The notes beneath the pieces were generated by a model. It had not been told where the DNA came from and did not search any database. It saw nothing but the letters and a program-made list of their open reading frames with translations. Positions 11,778 through 24,285 of a stretch of 64,000 nucleotides of DNA are shown piece by piece. This DNA is from Cordilura impudica (taxonomy: Eukaryota; Arthropoda; Insecta; Diptera; Scathophagidae). Made by a program: the position numbers and the translations under genes. Each line of letters opens with the position of its first letter. The stretch's first letter is position 1. The stretch covers positions 136,408,738-136,472,737 of the forward strand of contig OY821520.1 in assembly GCA_963682025.1 (NCBI GenBank). The letters are read 5' to 3'.

Positions 11778-12597
11778 TGTTGGTGAATTTTTACTCCCTT
11801 TATATTAACTCGTAGTGTCTGCTTGTCGAAAAAATTTTGGATCGATTTTAACCACTTTCCCGTGACCCAATCGATCTGAAATTTTGCAGGCAGGCTTGTG
11901 GCAATGACAGAAATGATCTAACATATTTTTTTAGTGATGCCAAAACAATGGAAACTTTTAAATTTTTCTACCAGAGTTGATAAAAAAAATGTACAAAGGG
12001 TTTGTTTTTGTTATATTATTACCATAACGACCACAAAAACAACAAGTCCAGCTATGAAAACAATGCAACATTTAGAATAACAACAGGAACAATATGGAAA
12101 CATCATGTTTTTCATTTTTTTTTTAATTTTTCAGAGATTTCCCTGGACCTGTTCCACCGATTTTAATGATTTTTGAAGTAGAAATCTTTCCATGAATTTG
12201 GTGAATCATTCTCACTAAAAATGATCACTGTAGCTGCACTATTGAGGGCGTGATCGTGACAAGAACAACATAGAAAATTATTTTTTTCAAGACTTTTTTA
12301 GTTCTTCATTCAAATCTCGGGCCCTAATCGACCGATTTGGACGATTTTAAATAGCAAACTTCTCAGGATGTTAGTGAATCATTTTTATGTCAACGAGTAC
12401 CCTAGCTGCCGGATTGATGCCGTCATCGTGATTTCCACAGACGGACAGACGGACAGAAGGACATCGCTATATCAACTCCGGTTGTTATAAGGATCACAAA
12501 TATATAAATTTTATGGGGTCCAAAATTTTTTTTCTAATTATTACAAACGGAATGACAAACTTATATATACTCTCTGCACACTGGAGTGGAGGGTATA
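11778..12597 (+). mobile_element. Family B helentron/DINE-like element, 3' portion (copy B1)
   Basis: About 820 bp closely matching 16259-17109. It holds a GACGGACA microsatellite (12435-12465; GTCY on the other strand), ends in TGGAGTGGAGGGTATA and so carries the 3' subterminal repeat that mirrors the 5' end at 7890. A GTCY core plus matching subterminal repeats is the described plan of DINE-1/helentron/mini-me elements. Short frames inside are not coding. Confidence 0.75.
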
Positions 12598-14170
12598 ACA
12601 ACTCTACAACAGCAACAATGACAGTCATATGTTTTTCAAATAGGAAAAAACTGTTTATGTGTTAGTTTCGGTCATTCCCCAGTATGCATTGAAATATTAT
12701 TTCTCCAATGTTGGAGAAAAGTTAAGTTCTTAAATTGATGTCAAATGTAATTCTCAACTTCGGTTGAACAATTTTTCTCCTTGTTTGCTTTCAACTTGAC
12801 ATCAAGTTGAGACTTAACATTTTTGCAATCTTTGAGAAACATTTTTACTCTCAATTGGATATCCAACACTTTTCTCCACTTGAGACCAAACATTTTTTCA
12901 ACTTGAATACGATTTGTGTTAAGTCTGAGATATTATTTAAATATGTCATAAATAATAAATTAAATTAAAAAATGCCAAAAAAGTACAAATAAATCATTGA
13001 TATATTTTTAATTATTTCTACTTTTTGTCGAATTTTTCAAAAAATGTACAACTAATTAATTCATTTATTTTTAATTCTAGATTTTAAAAAATGTACATAA
13101 TATGTACATTTAATGTTAAATATGTACATAGTAATGTTAAATATATAATGAAATTAAATTGAAACATTAAAAAAGTACATTGTTTTCATTTCTAAAATTA
13201 GTATAATATTTTTTAATATGGCAATTCCGTACCTTCCATTTGATACCGATTGGAAATATTTCTTTGCTATCAAGTTGAGAATCACAAATTTCTCAATTTG
13301 ATAACTATGAAAATCGCCATATAAAAAATGTGCCTTTTAAGTTGAGAAGACTATATTCGAACTATTGAGGGCATTTGAGAATTAACGTTGGAGATTTGAG
13401 AAATGTATTTGATCTCAAATGCACCTCAAGTTGATAGCAAACAAAAATGTTTATTGGGACATTTATTGTAGGGTCGTTTGCACACACATAAAAAATAGAA
13501 AATAAATTGTCAATAAGTCGGGGGTCACACAAGGCAATTTTTATTGGGCAACTTTTTGGCAATTCTCTTTTGAAATTGCTTTTATGTCCACACACGACAA
13601 TTTTTTCGGCAATTTTACTGTTTTGTTTTGTTTTTATTTTCTTATAATTTGACATTTGTGCTCTAGTCGTAAAGAACAATAATAAAATTAAGTACATACA
13701 TACATAAATTAATTTAATTGGTTTTGTTGAAAAATGAATTCAGAAGAAAAAAATTAAGTCCCGATTCCATTTAAAGGCCATTTTAATAAAGTAAACAATA
13801 ATTACGAATTATTCACACCAAGAGCGAAACACCGAATGAAATGTCAAATATTCAACAAAAAAAAAAAAGCGAAAGAGAGAATTGCTTGAAATAGCCGAGA
13901 ACCGGCAATTATTTTTCCCTTTTTATTTCCCTCACCGCAAACATCTACAAACTCAAGAATTGCGCAACAAAAGTTGCCTTCGAAATTCGATGATGCCAGT
14001 TAATCATTTTTTGTTCACGCGGAATTTATAATTGGAGGAATTTTTTTCCGAGAAATGTATTTTCCGTGAGAAAGAAATTCCTTGAGAATATTCATAATTG
14101 GGATGAATAACTTTTAATTGGAACTTTTTAGTCAGAATAAATCATAATTCTAGTTAGATATTGGTTAATA
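12598..14170. other. Non-coding repeat-rich spacer
   Basis: 12602-12680 recurs in inverted orientation at 15655-15735 (ACATATGACTG..ATTGTTG..TGTAGAGTTGTT). 12690-13450 is full of variants of CTCAACTTGA/TCAAGTTGAG, with a loose inverted match between TTGTTTGCTTTCAACTTGA near 12783 and its complement near 13440, perhaps an old foldback MITE. 13520-13990 has several GGCAATTTT motifs. No gene. Confidence 0.4.
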
Positions 14171-14725
14171 TTTAATTAGAAAAAATATTGTGGTGGCATC
14201 TACGCGATTATTGAGGCAGTCACGGAAAAATTAAATGCAAGTCTGTTTTTTTTAATATAACAAAAAGGATTTTCCCTTTAACAAAATATGGCAGAATTCT
14301 TTATAAATGAAATGCAAAATGGAAAATCAATTTTGTGCTAATTCTTAACAAAATTAATAAAATATATATATATGTATTATTATATTTATTAATATTTGTA
14401 ATTTTATTTGACATAATTTCACACACAGTTTTACAGATCAACTGTTTTAATTAGAAAAAATATTGTGGTGGCATCTACGCAATTATTGAGGCAGTCACGG
14501 AAAAATTAAATGCAAGTCTGTTTTTTTTTAATATAACAAAAATGGATTTTCCCTTTAACAAAATATGGCAGAATTCTTTATAAATGAAATGCAAAATGGA
14601 AAATCAATTTTGTGCTAATTCTTAATAAAATTAATAAAATATATATATATGTATTATTATATTTATTAATATTTGTAATTTTATTTGACACAATTTCACA
14701 CACAGTTTTACAGATCAACTGTTTT
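14171..14725 (+). repeat. Two-unit tandem repeat, period 275 bp
   Basis: Unit 1 (14171-14445) and unit 2 (14446-14725) both start TTTAATTAGAAAAAATATTG and end with GATCAACTGTTTT. They differ by only a handful of bases, pointing to a recent duplication. Each has a (TA)n run. A diverged third relative lies at 10262-10400. Confidence 0.9.
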
Positions 14726-16258
14726 CAACTGATTTAGAAGTTTTCTGTTTTTGAAACAGTAGTGCCAATTTGTAACATTTTGTGATGTAATGAAAATCGC
14801 AGAATAATAAGTTAATACACAATAAAAATATTAAATTTTTAAGTTTTATATACATATTGCAATAAAACAAACTTTGGTAAATTTACATTGAAGATGGTCA
14901 GAAATGTATGAGAAAAAATATATAGACATTTTAGAAAAGCACATTTGATGTTAAACTTTATGCACAAAATATATGGGTTTTTGTTGTTTCGAATTTAACT
15001 GTGGCTCTAAGTGAAAAGTTTTAGACCGACCGTATATTACATCTTGAGGATCCTCACCTAATATTTTCAAATATTTTAAATTCTTTTTAACTCATTTAAC
15101 CTCATTACGAAAATAGTAAAACAGTAAATATGGAAAATCCACGCACCTCAAAAAATTGTTTTCTATGAAATAAATTAAAGACATTTCATATTATACAATT
15201 TTCTTTCAAAAATGTATCAATTATTGCAAATTTGAAATTTGACATATAGTATTTGTACATATATTTGTATAGATTTCGCAGTATGAAAAGAACTATTATT
15301 TCTTTATTTAGAATATATGTAAGTATTGCTCGCAAAAAAATGCAACATCATGAATGAAACACATAGACGACTGCTGGCAGCAGCATTTGTAGTCGTATAG
15401 TCAGCTACTTGATTTTTCTGAATACGACAGCAACATATAATACAAATGCATTTTTATTTAAATATACAATTACTTTTACTTATTTAAAATGCATTAGTAC
15501 AACGTAAAAATAAATAAATTAGTTTAACGCCTTTTGATTATTAATGGAATTATAGCCTTTCATTTTGCGATTTTTTTAAACAAAATAAAATATTTCATAG
15601 CACTAACTTCTTTTACATATTTTGTTATATTGTCAACACTATTTTTGTTTAGTAGCCAAAAAAACACACTTGCAGTTTTTTTTTTCTATTTGAAGAACAT
15701 ATGACTGCCATTGTTGATGTTGTAGAGTTGTTTTTTTTTTATTATTTTGTTTCGTTAACTCTTTTGTATTAAAGCACCTCCAATATATGTATCCATTTTA
15801 GTTTGCAAATTCAGTATATTTATAATTTATTACTTACAGCAAAAAATAATAGAAACAATTTTATCAGTTATGCTTACGAAACTATATAAATAGACTTGAA
15901 GTTGGCTGCAAAAGCAGTAGCCTGTGTAAAGAACAAGTTAGCGACGTGTAACTGTTACGTAACGTGTCAGCCTTTTTTTCACATGAAAAGTATTGGGACG
16001 TTCCGGTTACGTTCGGTAACTGTTTTAAATGATTTTCATGTAAAAAAAAAACAACTGACTCGTTACGGTTACGGTTAGAAAACATTGACCTTTTATATGT
16101 ATTATAATGCTATGAATGCATTTATCTTTATTTTTTTTTATTTATATATTCTTTTTTTTTTGTATTGTATATTATTTTTTTTTTATTATTATTACTATTT
16201 CATTTAATTATTTTTTTCTTTAAATAAATTAATACATAAAAATTTGTTTTTTAAATTA
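14726..16258. other. AT-rich spacer, no gene recognised
   Basis: Includes the inverted partner (15655-15735) of 12602-12680, and near 15930-16075 several GTTACG-type motifs with an inverted TTCACATGAAAA / TTTTCATGTAAAA pair. The ORFs at 15882-16085 in both directions are not recognisable. Confidence 0.4.
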
Positions 16259-17109
16259 TTGGTGAACTTTTACTCCCTTTATTTACTGCCTTTATATTAA
16301 CTGGTAGTGTCTGCTTGTAGACAAAATTTTGGATCGATTTTTAGCCCTTTTCCCGTGAGCCAATCGATCTGAAATTTTGCATGCAGGCTCGCGGCAATGA
16401 TAGAAATGATCTAACAAATTTTTTTAGTGATGCCAAAACAATGGAAACTTTTAAAATTTTCTACCAGAGTTCACAAAAAAAATGTACAAAGGGTTTGTTT
16501 TTATTATATTATTACCACAACGACCACAAAAAAAACAAGTCCAGCTATGACAACAATGCAACATTTAGAATAACAACAGGAACAATATGGAAACATCATG
16601 TTTTTCATTTTTTTTTTAATTTTTCATAGATTTACCTGGACCTGTTCCACCGATTTTAATGATTTTTGAAATAGAAATCTTCCCATGAATTTGGTGAATC
16701 ATTCTCACTAAAAATTATCACCCTAGCTATCCTATTGAGGGCGTGATCGTGACAAGAACAACATAGAAAATTATATTTTTTCAAGACTTTTTTTAGTTCT
16801 TCATTCAAATCTCGGGCCCTAATCGACCGATTTGGACGATTTTAAATAGCAAACTTTTCAGGATGTTAATGAATCATTTTTTATGCCAACGAGCACCCTA
16901 GCTGCCCGATTGATGCCGTCATCGTGATTTCCACAGACGGACAGACGGACAGACGGACAGACGGACAGACGGACATCGCTATATCAACTCCGGTTGTTAT
17001 AAGGATCACAAATATATATATTTTATGGGGTCCAAATTTTTTTTTTTAATTATTACAAACGGAATGACAAACTTATATATACCCTCTGCACACTGGAGTG
17101 GAGGGTATA
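16259..17109 (+). mobile_element. Family B helentron/DINE-like element, 3' portion (copy B2)
   Basis: Second copy of the 11778-12597 sequence, with a longer GACGGACA run (16934-16975), a TA-rich segment and the same end ACTGGAGTGGAGGGTATA. The 5' terminal hairpin is absent, so this copy is 5'-truncated. Confidence 0.75.
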
Positions 17110-18424
17110 AATATCATAAAACTTTTCCTCATTTTCTATCGCACTTAGTCCGATACGGCCGTCTTTATATTCTTTTAAAAAACACGTTTGAAAAATTTAA
17201 AAAAAATGCTAGTTTTTCATTTAAATATTCAAAGTTTTGTTTTACAAAATGAGTTATTATTTAAAAAAAAAAAAATATTTCGTAATACTAAAATATTTTG
17301 GAAAGAATTTATTACTCACATTAAGTTTTTACAAGTCTTCCATGAAATTTCGTTATTTTTACAAGTTTTCCATGAAATTTCTTTATTTTGATTTGCAAAA
17401 GTTATTACAAAACCCATCAAAATCTGTAAATAGAAAATTAGAAACAAGTTATTATAACTTTTATTAATAAAGTTTATTTGTTACTTATTTGCATTTGTTT
17501 GTTTCAATATTCTAATAAACGAACTTTTTAGTGTGAAAGAATTTTTGTATTTACAAAATATAATAAACTGAAGCAAAATAAAAGAGAATATGTCAAATAA
17601 TAAAGGAATGCTCAAAAATTTATTAAGTAAATAATATAAAGCATAGCTCCCATACTCACACAAGTCATTATTATTGGAATTCCGCACAAAACTTATGTCT
17701 CAAATAGCACGATTAACAAAAAATGCTTGCAATATACTTAAATAAATTGGATTGTTATTTATTTATTACTAACTATTATTAATCTTATTCTTGCTATTCA
17801 GGAAAAGCTATATGAACTCAAATCGTTAATTGTCAAGAAAATCCTTGATCCTAATTGAATTCCTCATTATAAATTTTTTATGATCTCGGCAAAAGCGATC
17901 TTGGATACCGGTCCACACTTTTATGTTATTAAACCAACTTATTTCCTTTCTTCTTTTGGTAGGCCTTCCTTCAGTATTTGCTCGCGTAATGCTTTGTAAT
18001 AGTTAATATTTCGGGTTCCTCAAACGTGGTCCAAATATTCCGTCTTCCATTTCTTTGGTTGCTGCTAGTTTCTAAGAGCTCTCCATTGCGGTGCATATTG
18101 TGGCTCTAAAGATGGAAATCTCGCATGCGTACTAGCTAGGAATAAGACCGCGATGAATCATTACTAGATGGTTTTGGGTAAAAGTCACTCATGCTTAATG
18201 GGACAATGAGACTATCAAAGTATCAGCGTTTAATTGGAATCGGAATTGATTTTTAAAAAATTTAGCCTTTATGTGCCGATGCATGAAAATTCACGCATGA
18301 GGGTAATTCTGAGGGGTGAAATAGATTTTCAATGCGTGTTCATGCATATTTCACGCCTTTTGGCGAACCCTGGACTAAAGTGTAAAAAAAGAACAATATT
18401 TGTAAAAACAATAAAAATAAAACA
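17110..18424. other. AT-rich spacer, no gene recognised
   Basis: Contains a local 33-bp duplication (TTACAAGT(C/T)TTCCATGAAATTTC near 17325 and 17358). Low-complexity frames only. The more balanced stretch 17880-18400 has no recognisable coding content. Confidence 0.4.
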
Positions 18425-18760
18425 AACAAGTAAGAAAATTATAGTCGGTCTAGACCGATTCTCACCAATTTCAATAGCGTTCATCCCATGGCCGATAAAA
18501 GCTTATATACCAAATTTCATCAAAATATATTCATATTTGCGACCTGCAGTTTGATTACAAGCTTTACATGGACACACAGACGGACGGACGGACGGACGGA
18601 CGGACGGACGGACGGACGGACGGACATTGTTAAATCAACTCAAAAAATGATTCTGATTCGATCGGTGTAATTAAAGATGGGTCTAGGACAAATATTTTTG
18701 GTTGTTACAAACAGCAGCACAAAGTCATTATACCCAAACCACATAGTGGTATAGGGTATA
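18425..18760 (+). mobile_element. Family A helentron/DINE-like element, internally deleted (A1)
   Basis: Has the family 5' end AACAAGTAAGAAAATTATAG and the normal 3' end. The sequence jumps from GTCTAGACCGA straight to TTCTCACCAATTTC, removing about 450 bp present in full copies. GACCGA occurs at both breakpoints in intact copies, so the deletion joins at a 6-bp microhomology. (GGAC)n core at 18582-18625. Confidence 0.9.
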
Positions 18761-18778
18761 AAAAGAACAACAACATCT

Positions 18779-19864
18779 ATGGCTACTGCTAGCACGAGTG
18801 CTAGTGCACTTGACATGGATGAGGAAAGTGAAAGTGAAATTGAATGGCAAACTATTCCATACGCAGCAATAGATCATCGATTTAGACATCGAAGACGCTG
18901 CTAATGAAGAAGCTGCAAGCAACATTTTAGAATCTTCGCAAGCAAAACCACCGCCATTATATATCCCAAATGTAACTAATATAAAAGACATGACCCAACA
19001 TTTTCCCAGTATAATTTCCCCAACGCAATACTCATATAAGGCTCTTAGAGACGGACAAATTAGAGTTATGGTTAAAACCATTACATCATATAGAACTTTG
19101 GTTTCAAATCTTAAACTTAAAAAAATAAGTTTTCATACTTTTCAGACGAAAAAAGTTAGAGCATACCGAATAGTCATTAAGAATTTACATTACTCTACCA
19201 ACGTAAATGACATGAGGATATTTATCGAAAAATTTGGACACAAAATAAGGAATATTTCTAACATAACCAGTAATTTAACAAAGCAACCTCTTTCTATGTT
19301 CTTTGTCGACCTTGAGCCGAGTGATAACAATAAGGAAATATATAACCCAACCCACATTAATAATGCAATTATTGCTGTTGAACCACCGCGGAAAACTAGA
19401 AACATTCCACAGTGTCATCGTTGTCAACAGTATGGTCATAATAGGTCCTACTGCAATAAGCCATTCAAATGCGTCAAATGTGATGCAAATCATATCACAG
19501 CTGAATGTACAAAAAGTAATTCTATTCCAGCTAAATGTGCAAATTGTCTGGAATCACACCCTGCTTGTTACAGAGGATGTGTTTGTTCATCAACAAATTA
19601 AAAGAAAACTACAAAGCAAAATTTCAAATTTTGAATAAGCCAGAAAGCAAAGTTTCGTTAATGACGACATGCCTCAAACGAATGTGGTAAATAACAACAA
19701 TACCCAACACACGCCAAGTGTAACATATTCAGAAGCCCTTAAAGGCAATCCCAACTCTTTCAACGAAAATGAAAACTCTATTTAAAAAAAAAAATAGAAA
19801 CACTATTAACCAAACAAATGGAGCTGACAAACACATTGTTAAATATGATGTCAGTTTTGTGTAC
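18779..19864 (+). pseudogene. Jockey-clade ORF1 (Gag-like RNA-binding protein)
   Basis: ORF1 proteins bind element RNA. The first ATG (18779) opens 40 codons ending in a TAA; similarity continues in another frame (from about 18904, AASNILESSQAKPPPLYIPNV). The 18990-19601 frame holds the ORF1 core (YRIVIKNLHYSTNVNDMRIF, near residues 57-76) and three knuckles near its C-terminus: CHRCQQYGHNRSYC, CVKCDANHITAEC and CANCLESHPACYRGC. A further frame change near 19590 leads into the usual tail (SVTYSEALKGN, then a segment around LLTKQMELTNTLL) before ORF2. At least three lesions make it non-functional. Confidence 0.85.
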
Positions 19865-19913
19865 CAAATTATGTCAATAGTTCTACGTTTAGCAACATGG
19901 AATTCTAACGGCC

Positions 19914-19950
19914 CACAGTGGACCATATTTTGAGAAGGCGGCCAAAAATC
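19914..19950 (+). repeat. Transib left TIR, RSS-like
   Basis: CACAGTG at the end is identical to the V(D)J recombination-signal heptamer. After a 21-bp spacer comes CCAAAAATC, which matches 7 of 9 positions of the RSS nonamer consensus ACAAAAACC. Resemblance of Transib ends to RSSs is established knowledge; the fit here is read directly. Confidence 0.88.
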
Positions 19951-20464
19951 ATTTTTTTTTTTTTTGTTACAGATTTTAAAGTTATGTTATCCATTTGAAA
20001 GTAAATAATAGTAAACCTCTATCTCAACTATATCACAGCGAACAGGGTCTTCGAAAATGGGCTTTCTCAGTATTTTGCTAAAATTAAAAATTTCTTTGTA
20101 AATTTTTATTTTTGAATGACTGTAACTTTTTTGATTTAAAAGATTTTGTAGTGAAATAAATTTTGTATAATTTTGTGGCTTCCATACTATTAATGTTAAA
20201 AATGTAAAAATGTAAATTCCGAAAATTAAAAAAAATTTTTTTAAAAAAGGTCCAAATTTTCCGGAAAATTTCCTACTTAATAGAGCATAACTCCTGCCAG
20301 TCAAAAGCAGTCAGAAAAGATCTTGCACTCTTCTATAGTCCGAATCCTCCCCTATACTCCTATACCCCATTATATACCCGCCAGTTTCCGGCCGTGTGCA
20401 CCAAAACAATTTTTCTGACCCAAGGTTAGATATTTTCTGCAAAATTTATGAATACAAAAGTTGT

Positions 20465-20609
20465 CCACTATGTGGTTAGGATATATTAAGTTTGAGGTGA
20501 TGTTTGTAACTGCCAAAAATATTGGACCTTTATCCATCTTTTATTATAAGGATCGACTCAAAAACAGTTTCTGAGTCGATTAAACAATGTCCGTCCGTCC
20601 GTCTGAGTG
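20465..20609 (-). mobile_element. Diverged family A fragment (A2)
   Basis: Contains CCACTATGTGG, then a degraded TTTGTAACTGCCAAAAATATTGGACC, GAGTCGATTAAACAATGTCC and a short (GTCC)n: the 3' part of family A on the minus strand with many changes. Flanked by a perfect 17-bp direct repeat, TATGAATACAAAAGTTG, at 20447-20463 and 20611-20627. Confidence 0.7.
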
Positions 20610-21023
20610 TTATGAATACAAAAGTTGGTCGTACCGGTGTTTTTTTTTTTGCGTGTCGGTAGAGTTGTCAGGAGTTGTTATATACTTACAAAAAAGGGTT
20701 GAGATATCATGCGCTTAATTGCTACAGGTACATTTACATAGGTATCTTTCAAAAACATTAATAGTCTGAGTTAGAGTTATAAAGTTTAAATACCTGACAA
20801 AATGGGAAACAATTTAAATAACAGGTAAATGGTAGAAAAAACTATTGCGACATAGCCCTTTAAGATATGAGCAGGTATGCTTCACCTTTTAAAAGGGGTT
20901 AGGGTGTGGGTTTTTATGCTTCTAAAAGTGGTAATAAAAGATAAACATTTTTATTTTACATAATTGCAAGAAAGAGTATTTATAATAATGTTTCCATAAT
21001 TATTATTCATTACAATTTCTGCA

Positions 21024-23841
21024 ATGGCTAAGTACTGTTACAAAGATCTGGCAGATATTTGTTTTCAACGAAATGATGTAGACGATGTAATTTTGCACAT
21101 AGTGAGCAACGACTTCTTTAAGAATTGTCAGCTAGAAGACATTGAAATGCACAAAGGAAAAATTACTAATTTTGCATCGAATTTGAAAAGACGGTACATT
21201 GAATGCAAGGCAAAGATGTACAAACGTTACCAAGACTGGTTAACAAAGGAACTTATTTTTGAGAGTGCATCTACAACTACCAACGAAACTGGAAAAAAGA
21301 GTCGACCAGCAAAACCAATTGACAGATGTAGTGAAAGATCTCGAAGGTGCAAGCTGTAGAATATCAATGAAGAAATTTTTCAAAGAATTATTAAGGATTC
21401 ATTTTTGCACCAAATTCAACCATATCAAAATAAACAAAATTAAATTGAAATAATTGAAAAACAAGTAAGAAAATTATAGTCGGTCTAGACCGACTATACG
21501 ATACCCTATACCATGCGTTTAGAAACTCTATCTCTTAGGCCCAACTAACTGGACATTGAAAATAAGCAAAAACCAAATTTGAGTGGGATTTTTATTAATT
21601 TTTTTGGCTGCAGATATGAAAAAGTTCATATCGGATGCTATATCTATAAAGGGACTAGGTCCAAAAATGGACCGATCCTGATCATGTTTGGTAGTCTCTT
21701 GTATTTTGCAAAAATATGTACAAACAAAATTTGAGAAGAATCAGTGCAATATTTTTGTTTTTTAATAGATTTAAGTGAAGATCGGGAAGCAGCTCTATAT
21801 GGGGTCAAAGGGATCATTTTTGGACTACTCATTAGTGGATGTAATGAACGCATACAAACCCAATTTGAGTAAGATCTATATGACAATTTGGATCTTATGG
21901 CAATTTATGTCGATTTCATATGGGTAATTTGTATGGGGGCTAGGTCTGAACATGGACCGATTCTCACCAATTTCAATAGCGTTCATCCCATGGCCGATAA
22001 AAGCTTACATACCAAATTTCATCAAAATATATTCATATTTGCGACCTGCAGTTTGATTACAAGCTTTACATGGACACACAGACGGACGGACGGACGGACG
22101 GACGGACGGACGGACGGACGGACGGACGGACGGACGGACGGACGGACGGACATTGTTAAATCAACTCAGAAAGTGATTCTGATTCGATCGGTATAATTAA
22201 AGATGGGTCTAGGTCAAATATTTTTGGTTGTTACAAACAGCAGCACAAAGTCATTATACCCAAACCACATAGTGGTATAGGGTATAAATAGTAGAAGCAA
22301 GCCCAAAGCGCACAAAGTGGATTTTGAAAAGCATTCCTACACCAATTGAAGATAAGAAATTTACGCCGGAAGAAGCGTTCCCCCTATTTTTGGATTTCAA
22401 ATTGACCAAAAATCAATATAAGGAATTTTCCAGAATATCGAGATTTAGTTTCTGCCAAAATGGAATGCTTACCTTCACAATCTGCTATTAGTGTCACTTC
22501 AACATCAGCAGAAATAAAATTGCAAGATCTCCTTGAACATACTGCAGAAGGATTGCTAAATACGCTTGATACTGATCATTTAAAAAAAATTGGTAATAGC
22601 AGCATTACTTTAATTTCTAAATGGGGATGTGATGGATCCTCTGGTCAGAAACAATACAAGCAATTTAATGCCGAAAATTCATCAGATGCTAATTTATTTA
22701 TGGTATCTTTCGTTCCATTGCGCTTAACAAAAAGGTATAGCGTCTTAGAGCCGTCAACTAGTAGAGCAACAGAAATTGATATATGGAAAAATGAAATTCT
22801 TTCTTCAACAAAGTATTGCAGACCAATAAAATTTGCATTCAAAAAGGAAACCAAAGATGTCATAACTGAAGAAGTTCAAAAAATAAAAGATCAAATTAAG
22901 GAACTTCAACCAGTAATATTTAAATTTGATGACCAAGACATTGAAGTACATTTTAAAATGTGTCTCACAGTGATTGATGGAAAAGTTGTACAATCTTTAA
23001 CTGGAACAAAGTCAACGTCAAGCTGCATTATATGCCAAAAGACATCAAGTCAATTAAGGCAACCCCCACCAGAAGACGATAGTTTTAAGGAAGCCTACGA
23101 ACGTGGAATGTCCCCTCTTTATACTAGAATACGTTTCATGGAGCATATTCTTAAATTGGGTTATGATTTGGAATTTGGTCCGTTAAGCGAAACAGTGAAA
23201 ACAAACAAAGAAAATGAAGAAAAAAGAAAGCAACAAAAAAAAACTTAATTCAACAAAAATATCTACAGCTAGGCCTCGTAATCGACCAACCAAAAGAAGG
23301 GGAAGGAAACACAAATGATGGAAATACTACAAGGAGATTTTTTTCCGATCCGGAAACTACAGCATCTATCACAGGTGTAGATCATGGATTAGTAAGACGA
23401 TTTAAAATCATATTACAAGTTCTCTCATGCAGCAGAGAGATAAATGCAAAAAAATTTGGAGAGTACGCCAATAAAACAGCTATACTTTATAATGAAAAAT
23501 ACTCTTGGAGACATATGCCATCCAAAGTTCATAAAATTTTGTACCATGGGGAACAAATAATTCAAAACAATATGCTACCAATAGGAGATCTTTCTGAAGA
23601 AGCGCAAGAAAAAAGGAACAAAGACTACAGATTCTTTCGCGAGCACAACACAAGGAAAATGTCCAGATGTTGTACTAATGAAGACCTTATCACTTTTTTG
23701 TTGTGCACTGCAGATCCATATATGTCCAACATTCGTCAAAAATGGAAAACTACCTCTATTGAATTAGATGAAGAAGCTAAACAACTTCTAGAAGATGAAA
23801 ATCAAGGCTATTTAGAAGAAATTTTTACTAAAATTGGTTGA
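21024..23841 (+). pseudogene. Transib transposase, interrupted and frameshifted
   Basis: A RAG1-related DDE recombinase that would cut at the CACAGTG ends. The N-terminal part (21024-21460, MAKYCYKDLADICFQRNDV...) is separated from the rest by family A copy A3 (21460-22286). Downstream, 22289-22440 (EEAFPLFLDFKLTKNQYKEF) leads with a frame change near 22440 into 22460-23248. There KWGCDGSSGQ (residue 58) holds the first catalytic Asp and TVIDGKVVQ (residue 173) the second, followed by a CIIC zinc pair. An A9 run at about 23235-23243 shifts the frame; the protein continues (GLVIDQPKEGEG, NDGNTTRRFF) to HKILYHGEQ and LPIGDLSEEAQE, where the third acidic residue is expected from RAG1 alignment. 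Ends at 23841. Three lesions (insertion, two shifts) make it non-functional as it stands. Confidence 0.9.
21460..22286 (+). mobile_element. Family A helentron/DINE-like element, full length (A3)
   Basis: Complete structure: 5' AACAAGTAAG, palindrome TAGTCGGTCTAGACCGACTA, 5' subterminal repeat ATACCCTATACCA, long (GGAC)n core (22080-22151), 3' hairpin ACCAC-ATA-GTGGT and 3' subterminal repeat TGGTATAGGGTAT, the exact complement of the 5' one. Inserted inside the Transib transposase gene. Confidence 0.92.
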
Positions 23842-24285
23842 TTTAAAGTACATTTTCATTACACTAACAATAAGTTACACTTTTTTTATATAGTTAAAAA
23901 ATTTTCTTGATTTAAAAATTTATATATTTTGTAAATTTACAATAAAAATTGTTATATTTCATAAATTTACCACAAAAATTGATATAGAAATATTTAAAAA
24001 GACAATAAAAAAAATTTAACTAAAGCAAAAACAGACGAGTTTTTCATCGAAACTTCTCTTTCTTGAACCAATATAAGGTAACTTTTACGTTCGCTGCTTA
24101 ATAAATTATATTTTAACTCGGAATCTTTCAAAAAAAAAAAACAACCTTTGGCCCTTGTGCACATTAGGACTAAAAAGTTTACATTTTGGCATTACAAAGT
24201 TTGACATTTTCTGAAAAAATTAACTTGAAAAATTGATCAAAAGTATTAGTTGTAAAATTAATTGAAAAAATAAGACATATTTAAA
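23842..24285. other. Transib 3' non-coding region
   Basis: Follows the transposase stop; AT-rich with repeats of AAATTTAC..ATAAAAATTG and several AATAAA-like hexamers (for example near 23940). No gene. Confidence 0.5.

Noticed and set aside
21644..21886. Frames starting MSYRSYSNWVCMRSLHPL, and others encoding MDLMAIYVDFIWVICMG, repeated at many loci (for example 24344, 25503, 43992, 60339)
   Set aside because: These lie on both strands of the family A element and recur only because the element does. They shift with small indels and lack coding signs.
22080..22151. (GGAC)n arrays as possible CRISPR or coding repeats
   Set aside because: A simple tetranucleotide microsatellite with no spacers; it is the known GTCY core of helentron-like elements.
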